Positions 1 through 8,433 are shown, numbered from the stretch's first letter. The stretch is DNA of 64,000 bases from Flavobacterium sp. KJJ (GCF_000708595.2 NZ_JARP01000007.1:62001-126000); one strand, 5' to 3'. Made by a program: numbers and translations. Notes: generated by a model from the letters alone, not told the origin.

Positions 1-323
1 CTAAAATAGTAGAATATTATACAATGTATTGGTATGATATTCCGATTGGAGGATCAATTTCTGATCCTCAACATGAATATATGGCACAACTTTCAATTAA
101 TACTATTGTAAGTGTACTTAAAGAATATGATAATACACAATCTGAAGATGTTTATATTGCTATAGCTTGGTGGGGATTGATGGGAGCTGGAGAACCTAAT
201 TTACTAACTGGTCTACCTCCGCAACCTACCGTGGCTTGGACAAATTTGCCTCAAACAGAAAGAGTAAGACTTATAAATATTTATAATAATTTTAAAAATA
301 CAAATGCACCATGTCAACAATAA
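1..323 (+). CDS. 3' end of an unrecognised protein (5' truncated by window edge)
   Basis: The frame is open from the first bases of the window (lysine codon at 3-5) through a methionine codon at 24 to the TAA at 321-323, so this is most likely the C-terminal part of a longer protein, not a 99-residue gene. The visible part is rich in aromatic residues (Tyr-Tyr-Thr-Met-Tyr-Trp-Tyr near the start, Ala-Trp-Trp-Gly in the middle) and ends in Pro-Cys-Gln-Gln. I recognise no family. The stop overlaps the start of the next gene by 13 bases, so the two are probably co-transcribed and translationally linked. Confidence 0.55.
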   Translation, partial: KIVEYYTMYWYDIPIGGSISDPQHEYMAQLSINTIVSVLKEYDNTQSEDVYIAIAWWGLMGAGEPNLLTGLPPQPTVAWTNLPQTERVRLINIYNNFKNTNAPCQQ

Positions 324-781
324 AAATAATTTTTATTTTTTTATTTTTAAATTGTTTCTGCTTGTCATTTTCGCAAGCAATGAAAAAACGAAGTGATATA
401 GTAGTTTATTTAGATTTAAAAAATAAAGCACTGAGAGAATATACTATCGATAAAGATACGATGAGTGCTCATTTTAGCATTTATATAAAAAAATATGAAT
501 GTAAAAAAGAGAGAGATAAGGCAAGTGAAATTTATAATAAAAGGATAAAAAACAGAAGAACAAGTGGAGAAAATCCTAGCGAGGTGAGTCTTCCTATTTT
601 TTCTATTGGGTTATATGTTTTTAATCAAAAACCAGAAAAATTAAAATCTCTTAAAGGGATTAAATTTACATCAATCAAACAGTTTCAAGATAGTATTGAT
701 TTTGCAACAAATCCTACTTATGTCATTCATAAGTTAAAAGATGGTTCGTATTTAAAATGGAAAACAACTCCAATGGATTGA
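311..781 (+). CDS. Small secreted or lipid-anchored hypothetical protein
   Basis: A 156-residue protein with a clear N-terminal export signal: Met-Ser-Thr-Ile-Lys followed by a run of Ile/Phe/Leu up to about residue 20, then Phe-Ser-Gln-Ala, which is a typical Flavobacterium signal peptidase I site. The two cysteines inside the hydrophobic run make lipoprotein processing a less likely alternative. The mature part is very basic (many Lys and Arg between residues 55 and 90). I recognise no domain. It overlaps the preceding partial gene by 13 bases. Such a coupled small secreted protein could be a partner or immunity-like companion of the upstream protein, but the sequence alone does not show this. 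Confidence 0.6.
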   Translation: MSTIKIIFIFLFLNCFCLSFSQAMKKRSDIVVYLDLKNKALREYTIDKDTMSAHFSIYIKKYECKKERDKASEIYNKRIKNRRTSGENPSEVSLPIFSIGLYVFNQKPEKLKSLKGIKFTSIKQFQDSIDFATNPTYVIHKLKDGSYLKWKTTPMD

Positions 782-898
782 TACAACGAATGAATTATAT
801 GTTATAGAAATTACTTTTTTTATAAAGCATATAAGTTGCTGCATCATTTGTTATTTTTCTTACTTTTGATAACAATTAAAATCTAAAACTCATCAATC

Positions 899-1036
899 AT
901 GAATAAAACAATTGAAGATTACAGTACTAGTTTATTACTTTGGCAGGTTATAAATATTATTGGGTTTTTAATAATTTTATATTTATTGTATTTGCTGATA
1001 AAGGTTTTAAGAAAGAAACTTAAAGAAAAAATTTAA
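899..1036 (+). CDS. 45-residue single-pass membrane miniprotein
   Basis: An ATG at 899 opens a 45-codon frame ending with TAA at 1034-1036. The product has a polar N-terminus (MNKTIEDYST), one hydrophobic helix of about 22 residues (from about Leu12 to Ile34), and a strongly basic tail with seven Lys/Arg in the last eleven residues. That charge pattern predicts N-out/C-in topology by the positive-inside rule. It sits alone between the small secreted protein and the convergent GlxA-type regulator. There is no clear Shine-Dalgarno sequence, which is usual in Flavobacterium. The function is unknown. It could be a chance frame, but the amphipathic layout argues for a real gene. Confidence 0.45.
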   Translation: MNKTIEDYSTSLLLWQVINIIGFLIILYLLYLLIKVLRKKLKEKI

Positions 1037-1072
1037 GAAAAAATAAAAAGTCCAGTTGTCGTTGAAAATTTT

Positions 1073-2038
1073 TTATTGAACTCTGAACTTTTCTCGATAT
1101 TCAATAGGTTTCATACCAACCATTTTATAAAATACTTTTCTAAAAGCCTTCGGGTCGTTATAACCAGTTTTTTCGATAATTTCAGAAATCGAAAGCTGCG
1201 TTTGTTCTAAATATTTCTTAGAACTTTCAACTCTTATATTTTGCAGATATTCAATTGGCGGAATTCCGGTTACTTGTTTAAATCTTCGTGTCATGTTCCG
1301 CGCACTTGTCGGAATATCTTTGGTGATCTCTTCTAATTTTTCGATAGTGCTGTAATGACTTTCAATTTTTTGCTGCAACATAGCAACCAGAGTATCATTG
1401 TGCAAATGATTCGGTCGAAAAGTACTAAAATAACTTTGTTTGTATCGGTTTAAATCGATAGAGAATATTTTAGCAATTTGAACAGCAATTTCATTGCCGC
1501 AATATTTCTGAACCAAAAGAATTAATAAATGAAATGTTGAGGTTGAGCCGCCACTTGTATACAAACTTCCGTCGGCAGTTAACGTTTCTTCCGGTTTTAA
1601 TTTTACCAGCGGGAAAGCTTTTGTAAAAGCACTGCAGGCATCAACATGTGTTGTGGCTAATTTTTCATTTAATAATCCGGAAGCGGCAAACAAAAATGCA
1701 CCAGTACAAAAACTTGCTAATTCGGCTCCAGATTCGTGCTGTTTTTTAAGCCATGGAATAAAATTTTTGTTCTTCGCGATCATTTCGCTCATATTATCAG
1801 TAGTGAAAGCTGGAATTAAAATCAAATCCAAAATTTTTTCAGAAGCTTCAATCGATTGTACTTCATAACCAAATAAATGCTTTTCGCTAATTTGTTCGGC
1901 CGATTGAAATACCATAATCTCAAAAGGTTTTTCTGTTTCCTTACTTAATTTATTAGCTGTTTCAAAAACTTCTAAAATCGCAGCGATACTCAATAATTTA
2001 TAGTCGTGCGGTACAATTAAACCTGTTTTTTTACTCAT
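1073..2038 (-). CDS. GlxA-type transcriptional regulator (DJ-1/PfpI domain plus AraC HTH)
   Basis: A 321-residue regulator. Residues 1-200 form a class I glutamine amidotransferase-like DJ-1/PfpI domain, with the nucleophile-elbow sequence Ser-Phe-Cys-Thr-Gly-Ala-Phe (Cys at about 111). Residues 222-318 are an AraC-type double helix-turn-helix, ending in the typical GMKPIEYR motif. Members of this family sense small molecules through the N-terminal domain and activate nearby genes. A TATTTTTG -7 box lies at 2071-2078 on the minus strand. The gene is divergent from the VOC/SRPBCC gene run starting at 2181, which makes those genes its most likely targets; this is inferred from position only. 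Confidence 0.88.
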   Translation of the reverse strand: MSKKTGLIVPHDYKLLSIAAILEVFETANKLSKETEKPFEIMVFQSAEQISEKHLFGYEVQSIEASEKILDLILIPAFTTDNMSEMIAKNKNFIPWLKKQHESGAELASFCTGAFLFAASGLLNEKLATTHVDACSAFTKAFPLVKLKPEETLTADGSLYTSGGSTSTFHLLILLVQKYCGNEIAVQIAKIFSIDLNRYKQSYFSTFRPNHLHNDTLVAMLQQKIESHYSTIEKLEEITKDIPTSARNMTRRFKQVTGIPPIEYLQNIRVESSKKYLEQTQLSISEIIEKTGYNDPKAFRKVFYKMVGMKPIEYREKFRVQ

Positions 2039-2180
2039 GTTATTTGATTTTTAGAAAGTTGCTTTCTGTACAAAAATATAAATTTTGTCTTAAATGACCC
2101 TAAAGTTGACTTTTAATGTATCATAAAGCCAATTGTAATATTCTAAATTTGTTTTAAATAATTTGTAAATTTATATAAAG

Positions 2181-2591
2181 ATGGAAACAAAAATTTTCTT
2201 AAATCTTCCTGTAAAAGATTTAAATCGATCAATTTCATTTTTTACCCAATTGGGTTTTTCATTCAATCCACAATTTACAAATGATAAAGGAACCTGTTTA
2301 GTTATTGGCAAAAACATCAATGCAATGTTGCTTACTGAGGAGTTTTATAAAACTTTTACCCATAAAGAGATTTGTAATACAGCAACCGCTAGCGAAGTAA
2401 TTATTTCGGTACAAATTGAAAGCCGTGATAAAGTAAATCAAATTATTGGGGATGCTGTAAAAAATGGAGCGACTGAATATTTAGAAGCCAAAGATTATGG
2501 ATGGATGTATTACCGATCTTTTTTTGATTTAGATGGACATCACTGGGAATTTTCTTTTATAAATGAAGATCAAATTCCAGATAAAATGTAA
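2181..2591 (+). CDS. VOC family (glyoxalase/bleomycin resistance-like) protein
   Basis: A 136-residue vicinal-oxygen-chelate fold protein. It begins with the typical first strand and helix (LNLPVKDLNRSISFFTQLGF) and ends with the typical DLDGHHWEF motif, in which the His and Glu positions are common metal ligands in the superfamily. It is the first of six small genes in the same direction. A TAAATTTG -7 box at 2144-2151 lies about 30 bases upstream of the ATG. It is clearly paralogous to the VOC protein at 3517-3924. The substrate cannot be told from the sequence; candidates are glutathione-independent lyases, dioxygenases and drug-binding proteins. Confidence 0.85.
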   Translation: METKIFLNLPVKDLNRSISFFTQLGFSFNPQFTNDKGTCLVIGKNINAMLLTEEFYKTFTHKEICNTATASEVIISVQIESRDKVNQIIGDAVKNGATEYLEAKDYGWMYYRSFFDLDGHHWEFSFINEDQIPDKM

Positions 2592-2597
2592 ACTCAA

Positions 2598-3017
2598 ATG
2601 GATAAAATGATAACAGTTCAAAATACCATAAATGCTGCGATAGAGAAAGTTTGGGATGTCTGGACATTACCAGAACACATTATGATTTGGAACATTCCTT
2701 TTACAGATTGGCATACGCCATATGCAGAAAATGATCTGAAAGTGGGCGGTAAGTTCAAATTTACAATGGCTTCAAAAGATGGAAGTGAGGGCTTTGATTT
2801 TGAAGGCGTATATACTAAAATTGAAAAATTTTCATTAATAGAATATCGACTTTTAGATAACAGAACAGCAAGTGTTCGTTTTGAAAATTTAGATACTAAA
2901 ACAAAACTAACCGAGACATTTGAGCCTGAATCTAAAAATTCTGAGCAAATGCAAGAGCAATTTTGTAAAGGTGTTATTCTGAATTTCAAAAATTATGTTG
3001 AAAATTTTAAAAAATAA
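2598..3017 (+). CDS. SRPBCC/AHSA1-like START-fold protein, copy 1
   Basis: A protein of 139 residues with the activator-of-Hsp90-ATPase-like (AHSA1) START fold. The usual opening is present (TVQNTINAAIEKVWDVWT), followed by the conserved WHTPYAENDL and GGKF segments. The paralogue at 3056 begins at the residue equivalent to the second methionine here (ATG at 2607), so the true start may be 2607, not 2598. The gene follows the VOC gene by six bases and is almost certainly in the same operon. The family binds hydrophobic ligands or acts as a chaperone partner; the actual ligand is unknown. Confidence 0.82.
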   Translation: MDKMITVQNTINAAIEKVWDVWTLPEHIMIWNIPFTDWHTPYAENDLKVGGKFKFTMASKDGSEGFDFEGVYTKIEKFSLIEYRLLDNRTASVRFENLDTKTKLTETFEPESKNSEQMQEQFCKGVILNFKNYVENFKK

Positions 3018-3055
3018 ATCAAGCTAAAAAATAACAAACAAACAATAAAAATAAA

Positions 3056-3460
3056 ATGATTACAGTAAAAAACACAATTAATGCATCAATAGATAAAGTT
3101 TGGAATTTCTGGACATTGCCAGAACATATTACACAATGGAGCTTTGCCTCGCCAGATTGGCATACGCCTTATGCAGAAAATGACTTGAGAGAAGGCGGAA
3201 AATTCAAATCGACAATGGCAGCAAAAGATGGCAGTATGAGTTTTGATTTTGGAGGTAAATATACTTTAGTAGAACAAAATAAAGCGATCAAATATGTTTT
3301 AGGTGATGGAAGAAAAGTAGAAATTACTTTTAACGAAACTCCAAACGGAGTAGAAGTTATAGAGAGTTTTGATCCAGAAACTTTAAATCCTGAAGAAATG
3401 CAGCGCGGTGGCTGGCAGGCGATTTTGGATAATTTTAAAAGTTATGTTGAGCAAAAATAG
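3056..3460 (+). CDS. SRPBCC/AHSA1-like START-fold protein, copy 2
   Basis: A 134-residue protein strongly similar to its upstream neighbour. Both share an N-terminus of the form MITV-x-NTIN, then TLPEH, WHTPYAENDL, GGKF and KDGS, and both end in a long helix containing NFK-x-YVE. This points to a local tandem duplication. The copies have diverged more in the middle and C-terminal parts, where copy 2 carries Glu-Glu-Met-Gln-Arg-Gly-Gly-Trp-Gln before the last helix, a form commoner in the AHSA1 family. It is part of the six-gene run. The ligand is unknown. Confidence 0.83.
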   Translation: MITVKNTINASIDKVWNFWTLPEHITQWSFASPDWHTPYAENDLREGGKFKSTMAAKDGSMSFDFGGKYTLVEQNKAIKYVLGDGRKVEITFNETPNGVEVIESFDPETLNPEEMQRGGWQAILDNFKSYVEQK

Positions 3461-3516
3461 GATCAAAGTGGCAAGTTACAAAGGTTCAAGATTTAAAATA
3501 ACTTAAATATCAAAAA

Positions 3517-3924
3517 ATGACAAAACAAATTTGGCTGAACTTGCCAGTAAAAGATGTGGTGAAATCGAAAGGTTTTTTCTCAAAAATAGGTTTCTCTTTT
3601 AATGAAGAACATGACACGCCAAGCTCAACTTGTATGTTGGTGGGTGAAGGAAAATTTGTAGTGATGCTTTTTGAAGAATCATTATTTGCCAGTTTTTCTC
3701 AAAACAAACTTACAGATACGCAATCAAGCTCAGAAATTTTGATTTCGATTGATGCTGAAAGTATTGCAGAAGTTGATGAATTAGCAAAGAAAGCAGCAGA
3801 AGCGGGCGGAAATGTTTTTGCTCCTCCTGCAGAAAGTCAAGGCTGGATGTATGGTTGTGCTTTTGCTGACTTAGATGGCCATCGCTGGAATGTTTTATAT
3901 ATGGATTTTAGTAAATTATCGTAA
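3517..3924 (+). CDS. VOC family protein, paralogue of the first gene in the run
   Basis: A 135-residue VOC protein with the same start pattern as the one at 2181 (LNLPVKDV..S..FF...GFSFN) and the same closing pattern (DLDGHRWNVLYMD). The second ligand position differs: the acidic residue that follows His-Trp in the first copy is Asn here, so metal binding may be altered. Only two bases separate its stop from the next start, supporting co-transcription with the SRPBCC gene at 3927. The substrate is unknown. Confidence 0.85.
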   Translation: MTKQIWLNLPVKDVVKSKGFFSKIGFSFNEEHDTPSSTCMLVGEGKFVVMLFEESLFASFSQNKLTDTQSSSEILISIDAESIAEVDELAKKAAEAGGNVFAPPAESQGWMYGCAFADLDGHRWNVLYMDFSKLS

Positions 3925-3926
3925 TT

Positions 3927-4364
3927 ATGGAAACATTAGAATTTAAAATTAGAATAAAAGCTTCGGCAGAAAAAGTCTGGGCTGTTTTATGGAATGATGA
4001 AACCTACCGAAAATGGGCAGGAGTTTTTTATGAAGGATCATATGCAATAAGTGATTGGAACGAAGGAGGAAAAATACACTTTCTAGGACCTGATGGTGGA
4101 GGAATGAATAGCATAATAGAAAAAAAAATCCCAAATGAATATATGGCTTTTAAACATTTGGGAGGAATAAAAGATTTTAAAGAACTGCCTCTCAATGAAG
4201 AAACAAAGGAATGGAGCGGTGCAATGGAAATCTATCGATTGACTCCTGATGATGAGTTTATAGATCTTGTGGTTCAGGTTGATGTAGTCCAAAAATTTAT
4301 TGACTATTTCAAGGAGGCTTTTCCAAAGGGACTGGAAATAGTAAGAGAACTTTCAGAGAATTAA
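3927..4364 (+). CDS. SRPBCC domain-containing protein
   Basis: A 145-residue protein with an SRPBCC/START-like beginning (LEFKIRIKASAEKVWAVLWND) and the Trp-Asn-Glu-Gly-Gly-Lys-Ile turn that matches GGKF in other members. It is only distantly related to the two neighbouring SRPBCC copies and lacks their WHTPYAENDL segment, so it is not a recent duplicate. It starts two bases after the VOC gene and belongs to the same probable operon. The function is unknown; a small-molecule binding or AHSA1-like co-chaperone role is possible. Confidence 0.78.
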   Translation: METLEFKIRIKASAEKVWAVLWNDETYRKWAGVFYEGSYAISDWNEGGKIHFLGPDGGGMNSIIEKKIPNEYMAFKHLGGIKDFKELPLNEETKEWSGAMEIYRLTPDDEFIDLVVQVDVVQKFIDYFKEAFPKGLEIVRELSEN

Positions 4365-4405
4365 GAAAATAAAATAAGAAAGCAAACAACAAAAAACAAA
4401 ATATC

Positions 4406-4849
4406 ATGACATCAGTAAACCCATACTTAATTTTTAATGGAAATTGCGAAGAAGCGTTTCTATTTTACAAATCCGTTTTTGGAGGAGAATTTCCGTATAT
4501 CGGAAAATTTAAAGACATGCCTAAAGATGAAAATGGCAGTTGTGATCAGATATCTGAGAAAGATGCAAACAGAATTATGCACGTTTCATTACCAATTGGA
4601 AATACTATTTTAATGGGAAGTGACAGCAACGAACAATCTGGTGACGTAGCTTTTGGTGGAAATTTTTCAGTTTCAGTTAATGTAGAAAGCGAAGCAGAAG
4701 CAGATAGAATTTTCAATGGTCTTTCGGCAAATGGAACGATTTATATGCCAATGAATAAGACTTTCTGGGGGGCCTATTTCGGAATGTTCAAAGATAAATT
4801 CGGTATAAGTTGGATGGTAAATTTTGATGAACATAATCCAGCTAAATAA
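4406..4849 (+). CDS. PhnB-like VOC family protein
   Basis: A 147-residue protein of the PhnB/3-demethylubiquinone methyltransferase-like branch of the VOC superfamily. It has the hallmark opening NPYLIFNGNCEEAFLFYKSVFGGE, shown here by the pieces YLIFNGNC and FYKSVFGG, and the hallmark ending FWGAYFGMFKDKFGISWMVN (FG-x-x-KD-x-FGI-x-WM-x-N). It is the last gene of the six-gene run and is followed by a strong terminator hairpin at 4901-4926. The family name comes from position in the E. coli phn operon and does not show function here. Confidence 0.87.
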   Translation: MTSVNPYLIFNGNCEEAFLFYKSVFGGEFPYIGKFKDMPKDENGSCDQISEKDANRIMHVSLPIGNTILMGSDSNEQSGDVAFGGNFSVSVNVESEAEADRIFNGLSANGTIYMPMNKTFWGAYFGMFKDKFGISWMVNFDEHNPAK

Positions 4850-4900
4850 CAAATAGAGTTATGTTATTCTAATAGCGGAACATTATTGTTAAATTACTCG

Positions 4901-4926
4901 AAAAAGCACATAATTATGTGCTTTTT
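4901..4926 (+). terminator. Terminator after the VOC/SRPBCC gene run
   Basis: A perfect inverted repeat (AAAAAGCACAT / ATGTGCTTTTT) with a four-base loop and a T-rich 3' side. It lies about 50 bases downstream of the PhnB-like gene and closes that transcription unit. Confidence 0.8.
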
Positions 4927-5008
4927 CTTTTGAAAAAAACAAAGATTATTCTTTTTTATCACCAAGAGATTGCCGATTTTTGTCGCTTCTTAAATCAATA
5001 AAGATAAA

Positions 5009-6238
5009 ATGGCAATAGAAGATAAAGAGATTATTTTATTAAAAGTTTCAGGACATGATAAAATAGGAGTAACGGCAGGTCTAACAGCAGTATTGGCAAC
5101 TTATGATGCCAATATTTTAGATATCGGTCAAGCCGATATTCACGATACGCTATCTTTAGGGATTTTATTTGAAATTGAAGCCGGATCTTCTTCTGCACCC
5201 GTTTTAAAAGACTTACTTTTCAAAGCTTATGAACTTGAAATTAAGGTAAAGTTTATTCCAATTTCTATTGAAGATTATGAAAAGTGGGTTAAATCACAAT
5301 CAAAACAACGTTATATTATCAATATTTTAGGCGAAAAACTGGCCGCTTCTCAATTGGCCGCAGTAACTAAAATAATGTCAGATCAAAATCTGAATATCGA
5401 TTCTATTATAAGATTAACAGGAAGAACTTCTATTGTTGAAAAAGAAGAATACCCGCGTTCTTGCATACAATTATCTGTTACGGGAGAAATCGTAAATAAA
5501 ATTGTCATGACGGCAAGTTTTATGGAAATTTCAAGAACTTTAAATGTAGATATTTCTTTCCAGGAAGATAATATTTACAGAAGAAACCGTCGTTTGGTTT
5601 GTTTCGATATGGACTCAACTTTGATTCAAACTGAAGTTATCGACGAGTTGGCAGAACTAAATGGAGTGGGAGAACAAGTACGCGCCATTACAGAATCTGC
5701 TATGAACGGCGAAATAGATTTCAACGAAAGTTTTAAACAGCGAATGGCTTTGTTAGAAGGTTTAAGCGAGGATGTTCTTCAAAACGTGGCTATCAATTTA
5801 CCTATAACACAAGGCGCTCATCGCTTAATGAAAGCCCTTAAATATTACGGATATAAAACTGCGATTCTTTCTGGAGGATTTACATATTTTGGAGATTATC
5901 TGCAAAAAGAACTTGGAATCGATTATGTTCACGCCAATCAATTAGAGATTAAAGACGGAAAATTAACGGGTAAATATTTGGGAGATATAGTAGACGGACA
6001 AAAGAAAGCAGAATACCTAAAAGCAATAGCTGAAAAAGAAGGAATTCACATCAACCAAACTATTGCGGTTGGTGACGGAGCCAATGATTTGCCAATGCTA
6101 AACCTAGCAGGTCTTGGAATCGCTTTTCACGCAAAACCAAAAGTAAAAGAAAACGCTGCAACTTCAATTTCAAGTCTTGGTCTTGACGGAGTTTTGTATC
6201 TTTTAGGCTACCACGACCGATATATTGATATGATGTAA
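5009..6238 (+). CDS. serB: Phosphoserine phosphatase SerB with N-terminal ACT domains
   Basis: A 409-residue enzyme for the last step of serine synthesis, hydrolysing phosphoserine to L-serine. Residues 1-185 hold two ACT-like regulatory domains (the first begins KVSGHDKIGVTAGLT). The HAD phosphatase domain starts at about 195 with the motif DMDSTL, which carries the nucleophile and acid/base aspartates (about 200 and 202). Later motifs are SGGF and GDGANDLPML for phosphate and magnesium binding. The ACT domains suggest serine feedback control, as in mycobacterial SerB2. It is a single-gene unit that meets a small minus-strand gene two bases after its stop. Confidence 0.93.
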   Translation: MAIEDKEIILLKVSGHDKIGVTAGLTAVLATYDANILDIGQADIHDTLSLGILFEIEAGSSSAPVLKDLLFKAYELEIKVKFIPISIEDYEKWVKSQSKQRYIINILGEKLAASQLAAVTKIMSDQNLNIDSIIRLTGRTSIVEKEEYPRSCIQLSVTGEIVNKIVMTASFMEISRTLNVDISFQEDNIYRRNRRLVCFDMDSTLIQTEVIDELAELNGVGEQVRAITESAMNGEIDFNESFKQRMALLEGLSEDVLQNVAINLPITQGAHRLMKALKYYGYKTAILSGGFTYFGDYLQKELGIDYVHANQLEIKDGKLTGKYLGDIVDGQKKAEYLKAIAEKEGIHINQTIAVGDGANDLPMLNLAGLGIAFHAKPKVKENAATSISSLGLDGVLYLLGYHDRYIDMM

Positions 6239-6240
6239 TG

Positions 6241-6483
6241 TTATTCGCGTGACTTTAATTCTTTTTTAATTTCGTTTAAAGTACTTAAATTAAAAATTAA
6301 AATCGGAAGCAATGCAATTGGGATAACGTTAGAAACGCTAAATCCTTTATTGTAAACAAGAAATATATTAATAATGAACAAAAGAGTTAATACACCTGCA
6401 AATATGTAGGTAATTGTTTTTAATGATTTTTCATTTTTAAGCAATTCTTCAGTACTTACTTCGCTAAATTTATTGTCTTTCAT
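6241..6483 (-). CDS. Small two-helix membrane protein
   Basis: I chose the ATG at 6483 (MKDNKFSEVSTEELL) because the longer frame from 6510 adds nine residues that do not fit. The 80-residue product has a polar N-terminus, two hydrophobic segments (about residues 25-42 and 50-68), a short loop between them and a charged Lys/Glu-rich tail. It is encoded convergently to serB, and the two stops are only two bases apart. Small membrane proteins of this layout are common in Flavobacterium; no function can be assigned. Confidence 0.65.
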   Translation of the reverse strand: MKDNKFSEVSTEELLKNEKSLKTITYIFAGVLTLLFIINIFLVYNKGFSVSNVIPIALLPILIFNLSTLNEIKKELKSRE

Positions 6484-6655
6484 TTTTGTAAATTTAATTA
6501 GGCAATTCAATATTTTAATCGCTCAAATTGATGCAATTTAGATTCACTTTTTTTGTTTACGTAAAAATAATAAGCACTATTAGCATCGATCAATAAATAT
6601 TTTTTCAGTTTATACTGTATTATCTCAACTTGCTAAGATTTTAATTTTTTATAAA

Positions 6656-8164
6656 CTACATCTCTTTCAACTGCTCCAAATAATCTCTCTGATTCGAAAG
6701 CCTCGGAATTTTATGCTGACCGCCCAATTTGTCTCTTTCTTTTAGCCAGTCATAAAACAAGTTTTCGCGAGCTACATTAATAACCAAAGGATTTAATGTC
6801 ATATTGTTTTGGCGTTTTGCTTCATAATCAGAATTTAAAGTCTGTAAAGTTTCATCAAGTACTTTTTGAAAAAGTCCAACATCAGCAGGTTTTTTCTTGA
6901 ATTCGATCATCCATTCGTGTGCACCTTTTTCTTTGTCTTGCATAAAAATAGGAGCAACTGTATAATCTATAACTTCTGTTTGGGTAACTTCACAGGCTTT
7001 GGCAATCGCTTGATCTGTGTTTTCGACCATTAACTCTTCTCCAAAAACATTAATATGATGTTTGGTCCTGCCAGTAACTCTAATTCGGTACGGATTTAAT
7101 GATGTAAAACGAACTGTATCGCCAATTAAATAACGCCATAAGCCAGAATTTGTAGTAATAACAATGGCATAATTTTTATTCAATTCAACATCGGCTAAAC
7201 GAATTACTTTTTCATTTGGAGTTCCAAAAGTATCCATCGAAATAAATTCATAGAAAATTCCATAATCCAGCATCAGCAATAAATCGCTTGAATTGTTCAA
7301 ATCCTGAATAGCAAAAAAGCCTTCAGAGGCATTATATATTTCGTAGTATTTGAAATCTTTGCTTGGTAAAATTTTCTTGTATTGTTCTTTGTATGGAGAA
7401 AAACTTACACCTCCGTGAAAATAAACTTCAAGATTTGGCCAAAGTTCAAGTAAATTTTGATTTCCGGTATTTTCTAAAACTTTGTTCATTAAAACCAGCA
7501 TCCAAGACGGAACACCGGCAAAACTAGTTACGTTTTCAGTTTTGGTTTCATTTATAATCGCCGCAATTTTAGCTTCCCATTCGCTCATCAGCGAAGTTTT
7601 ACTGCTTGGTGTACTGCTGAATTCGGCCCAAATAGGCATATTCTCAATCAAAATTGCAGATAAATCTCCGAAGAAAGTATTGTTGTTTTCATAGATTTGA
7701 GAACTTCCGCCCAAGCGGAGACTTTTTCCCAAGAACAATCCAGAATCTTCATTATTGTTTAAATATAAACATAACAAATCTTTACTGCCTTTATAATGAC
7801 AATCTTCTAGAGCTTCATTACTAACCGGAATAAATTTGCTTTTAGCATTTGTTGTACCGCTTGATTTAGCAAACCATTTTATTGGAGTTTCCCAAAAAAC
7901 ACCTTGTTCGCCTTGGCGTGTGCGCTCAATTAAGGGCTGTAATTCTTCATAACTTGAAATCGGAACTCTTTCTGTAAAAGTTTGATAAGAGCTTATCGAT
8001 ACAAAATCATATTTTCTTCCTATAACCGTATTTTCTGACGCAGTCAATAAATTATGCAATAGTTCTTCTTGAACTTCATTTGGATATTTTAAAAAAAGTT
8101 CGATTTGATGTATCCTTTGTTTTAGGACCCAAGATGCGAAAGAATTGATAATAGATACGGGCAT
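6656..8164 (-). CDS. GH3 auxin-responsive-family protein (acyl-adenylate-forming)
   Basis: A 502-residue member of the GH3 family, which is related in fold to acyl-CoA synthetases and in plants conjugates amino acids to carboxylic-acid hormones. Visible signatures are SSGTTNAKSKFIP near residue 105 (the ATP-binding P-loop equivalent), the segment EIYNASEGFFA in the middle (adenylation A5 motif type), and GLWRYLIGD / RVTGRTKHHINVFGEELM toward the C-terminal lid. The length is normal for bacterial members, whose substrates are unknown. It is a single-gene unit. Confidence 0.88.
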   Translation of the reverse strand: MPVSIINSFASWVLKQRIHQIELFLKYPNEVQEELLHNLLTASENTVIGRKYDFVSISSYQTFTERVPISSYEELQPLIERTRQGEQGVFWETPIKWFAKSSGTTNAKSKFIPVSNEALEDCHYKGSKDLLCLYLNNNEDSGLFLGKSLRLGGSSQIYENNNTFFGDLSAILIENMPIWAEFSSTPSSKTSLMSEWEAKIAAIINETKTENVTSFAGVPSWMLVLMNKVLENTGNQNLLELWPNLEVYFHGGVSFSPYKEQYKKILPSKDFKYYEIYNASEGFFAIQDLNNSSDLLLMLDYGIFYEFISMDTFGTPNEKVIRLADVELNKNYAIVITTNSGLWRYLIGDTVRFTSLNPYRIRVTGRTKHHINVFGEELMVENTDQAIAKACEVTQTEVIDYTVAPIFMQDKEKGAHEWMIEFKKKPADVGLFQKVLDETLQTLNSDYEAKRQNNMTLNPLVINVARENLFYDWLKERDKLGGQHKIPRLSNQRDYLEQLKEM

Positions 8165-8188
8165 GAGTGGATTTTATATTTTAGATTG

Positions 8189-8204
8189 TCCCGAAATCTC
8201 GGGA
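8189..8204. repeat. Short palindrome upstream of the GH3 gene
   Basis: TCCCGAAATCTCGGGA forms two seven-base arms around a two-base centre, flanked by TTTAGAT-type A/T runs. A related 14-base palindrome (CCTGAAATTTCAGG) lies at 8403-8416 on the other side of this intergenic region. Their function is unknown. Confidence 0.4.
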
Positions 8205-8251
8205 TTAAATTTTAGATTTTACGATTATCGCAAGAATCAGGAAATTTAAAA

Positions 8252-8282
8252 TTTGAATATCAATAGACAAATACTAACTTTG
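8252..8282 (+). promoter_or_regulatory. Promoter of the DUF2797 gene
   Basis: TTTG at 8252-8255, a 19-base spacer and TAACTTTG at 8275-8282 match the Bacteroidota primary-sigma consensus exactly. The start site would lie near 8286, which leaves a leader of about 145 bases before the ATG at 8434. Confidence 0.6.
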
Positions 8283-8433
8283 TCATCTTATCAAAAATAG
8301 TGTTTTTTTGTAAAAAAAACCATTCTATTTATACTAAAGATTCTAATTAAATTGAATTAGAAATTAAATACAGCTTTCATAAAAATAAATCAAATACCTA
8401 ATCCTGAAATTTCAGGGCAGTAATCTCAATACA

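Noticed and set aside
2618..2989. A 123-codon minus-strand frame
   Set aside because: It is the mirror of the SRPBCC gene on the plus strand and has no family resemblance.
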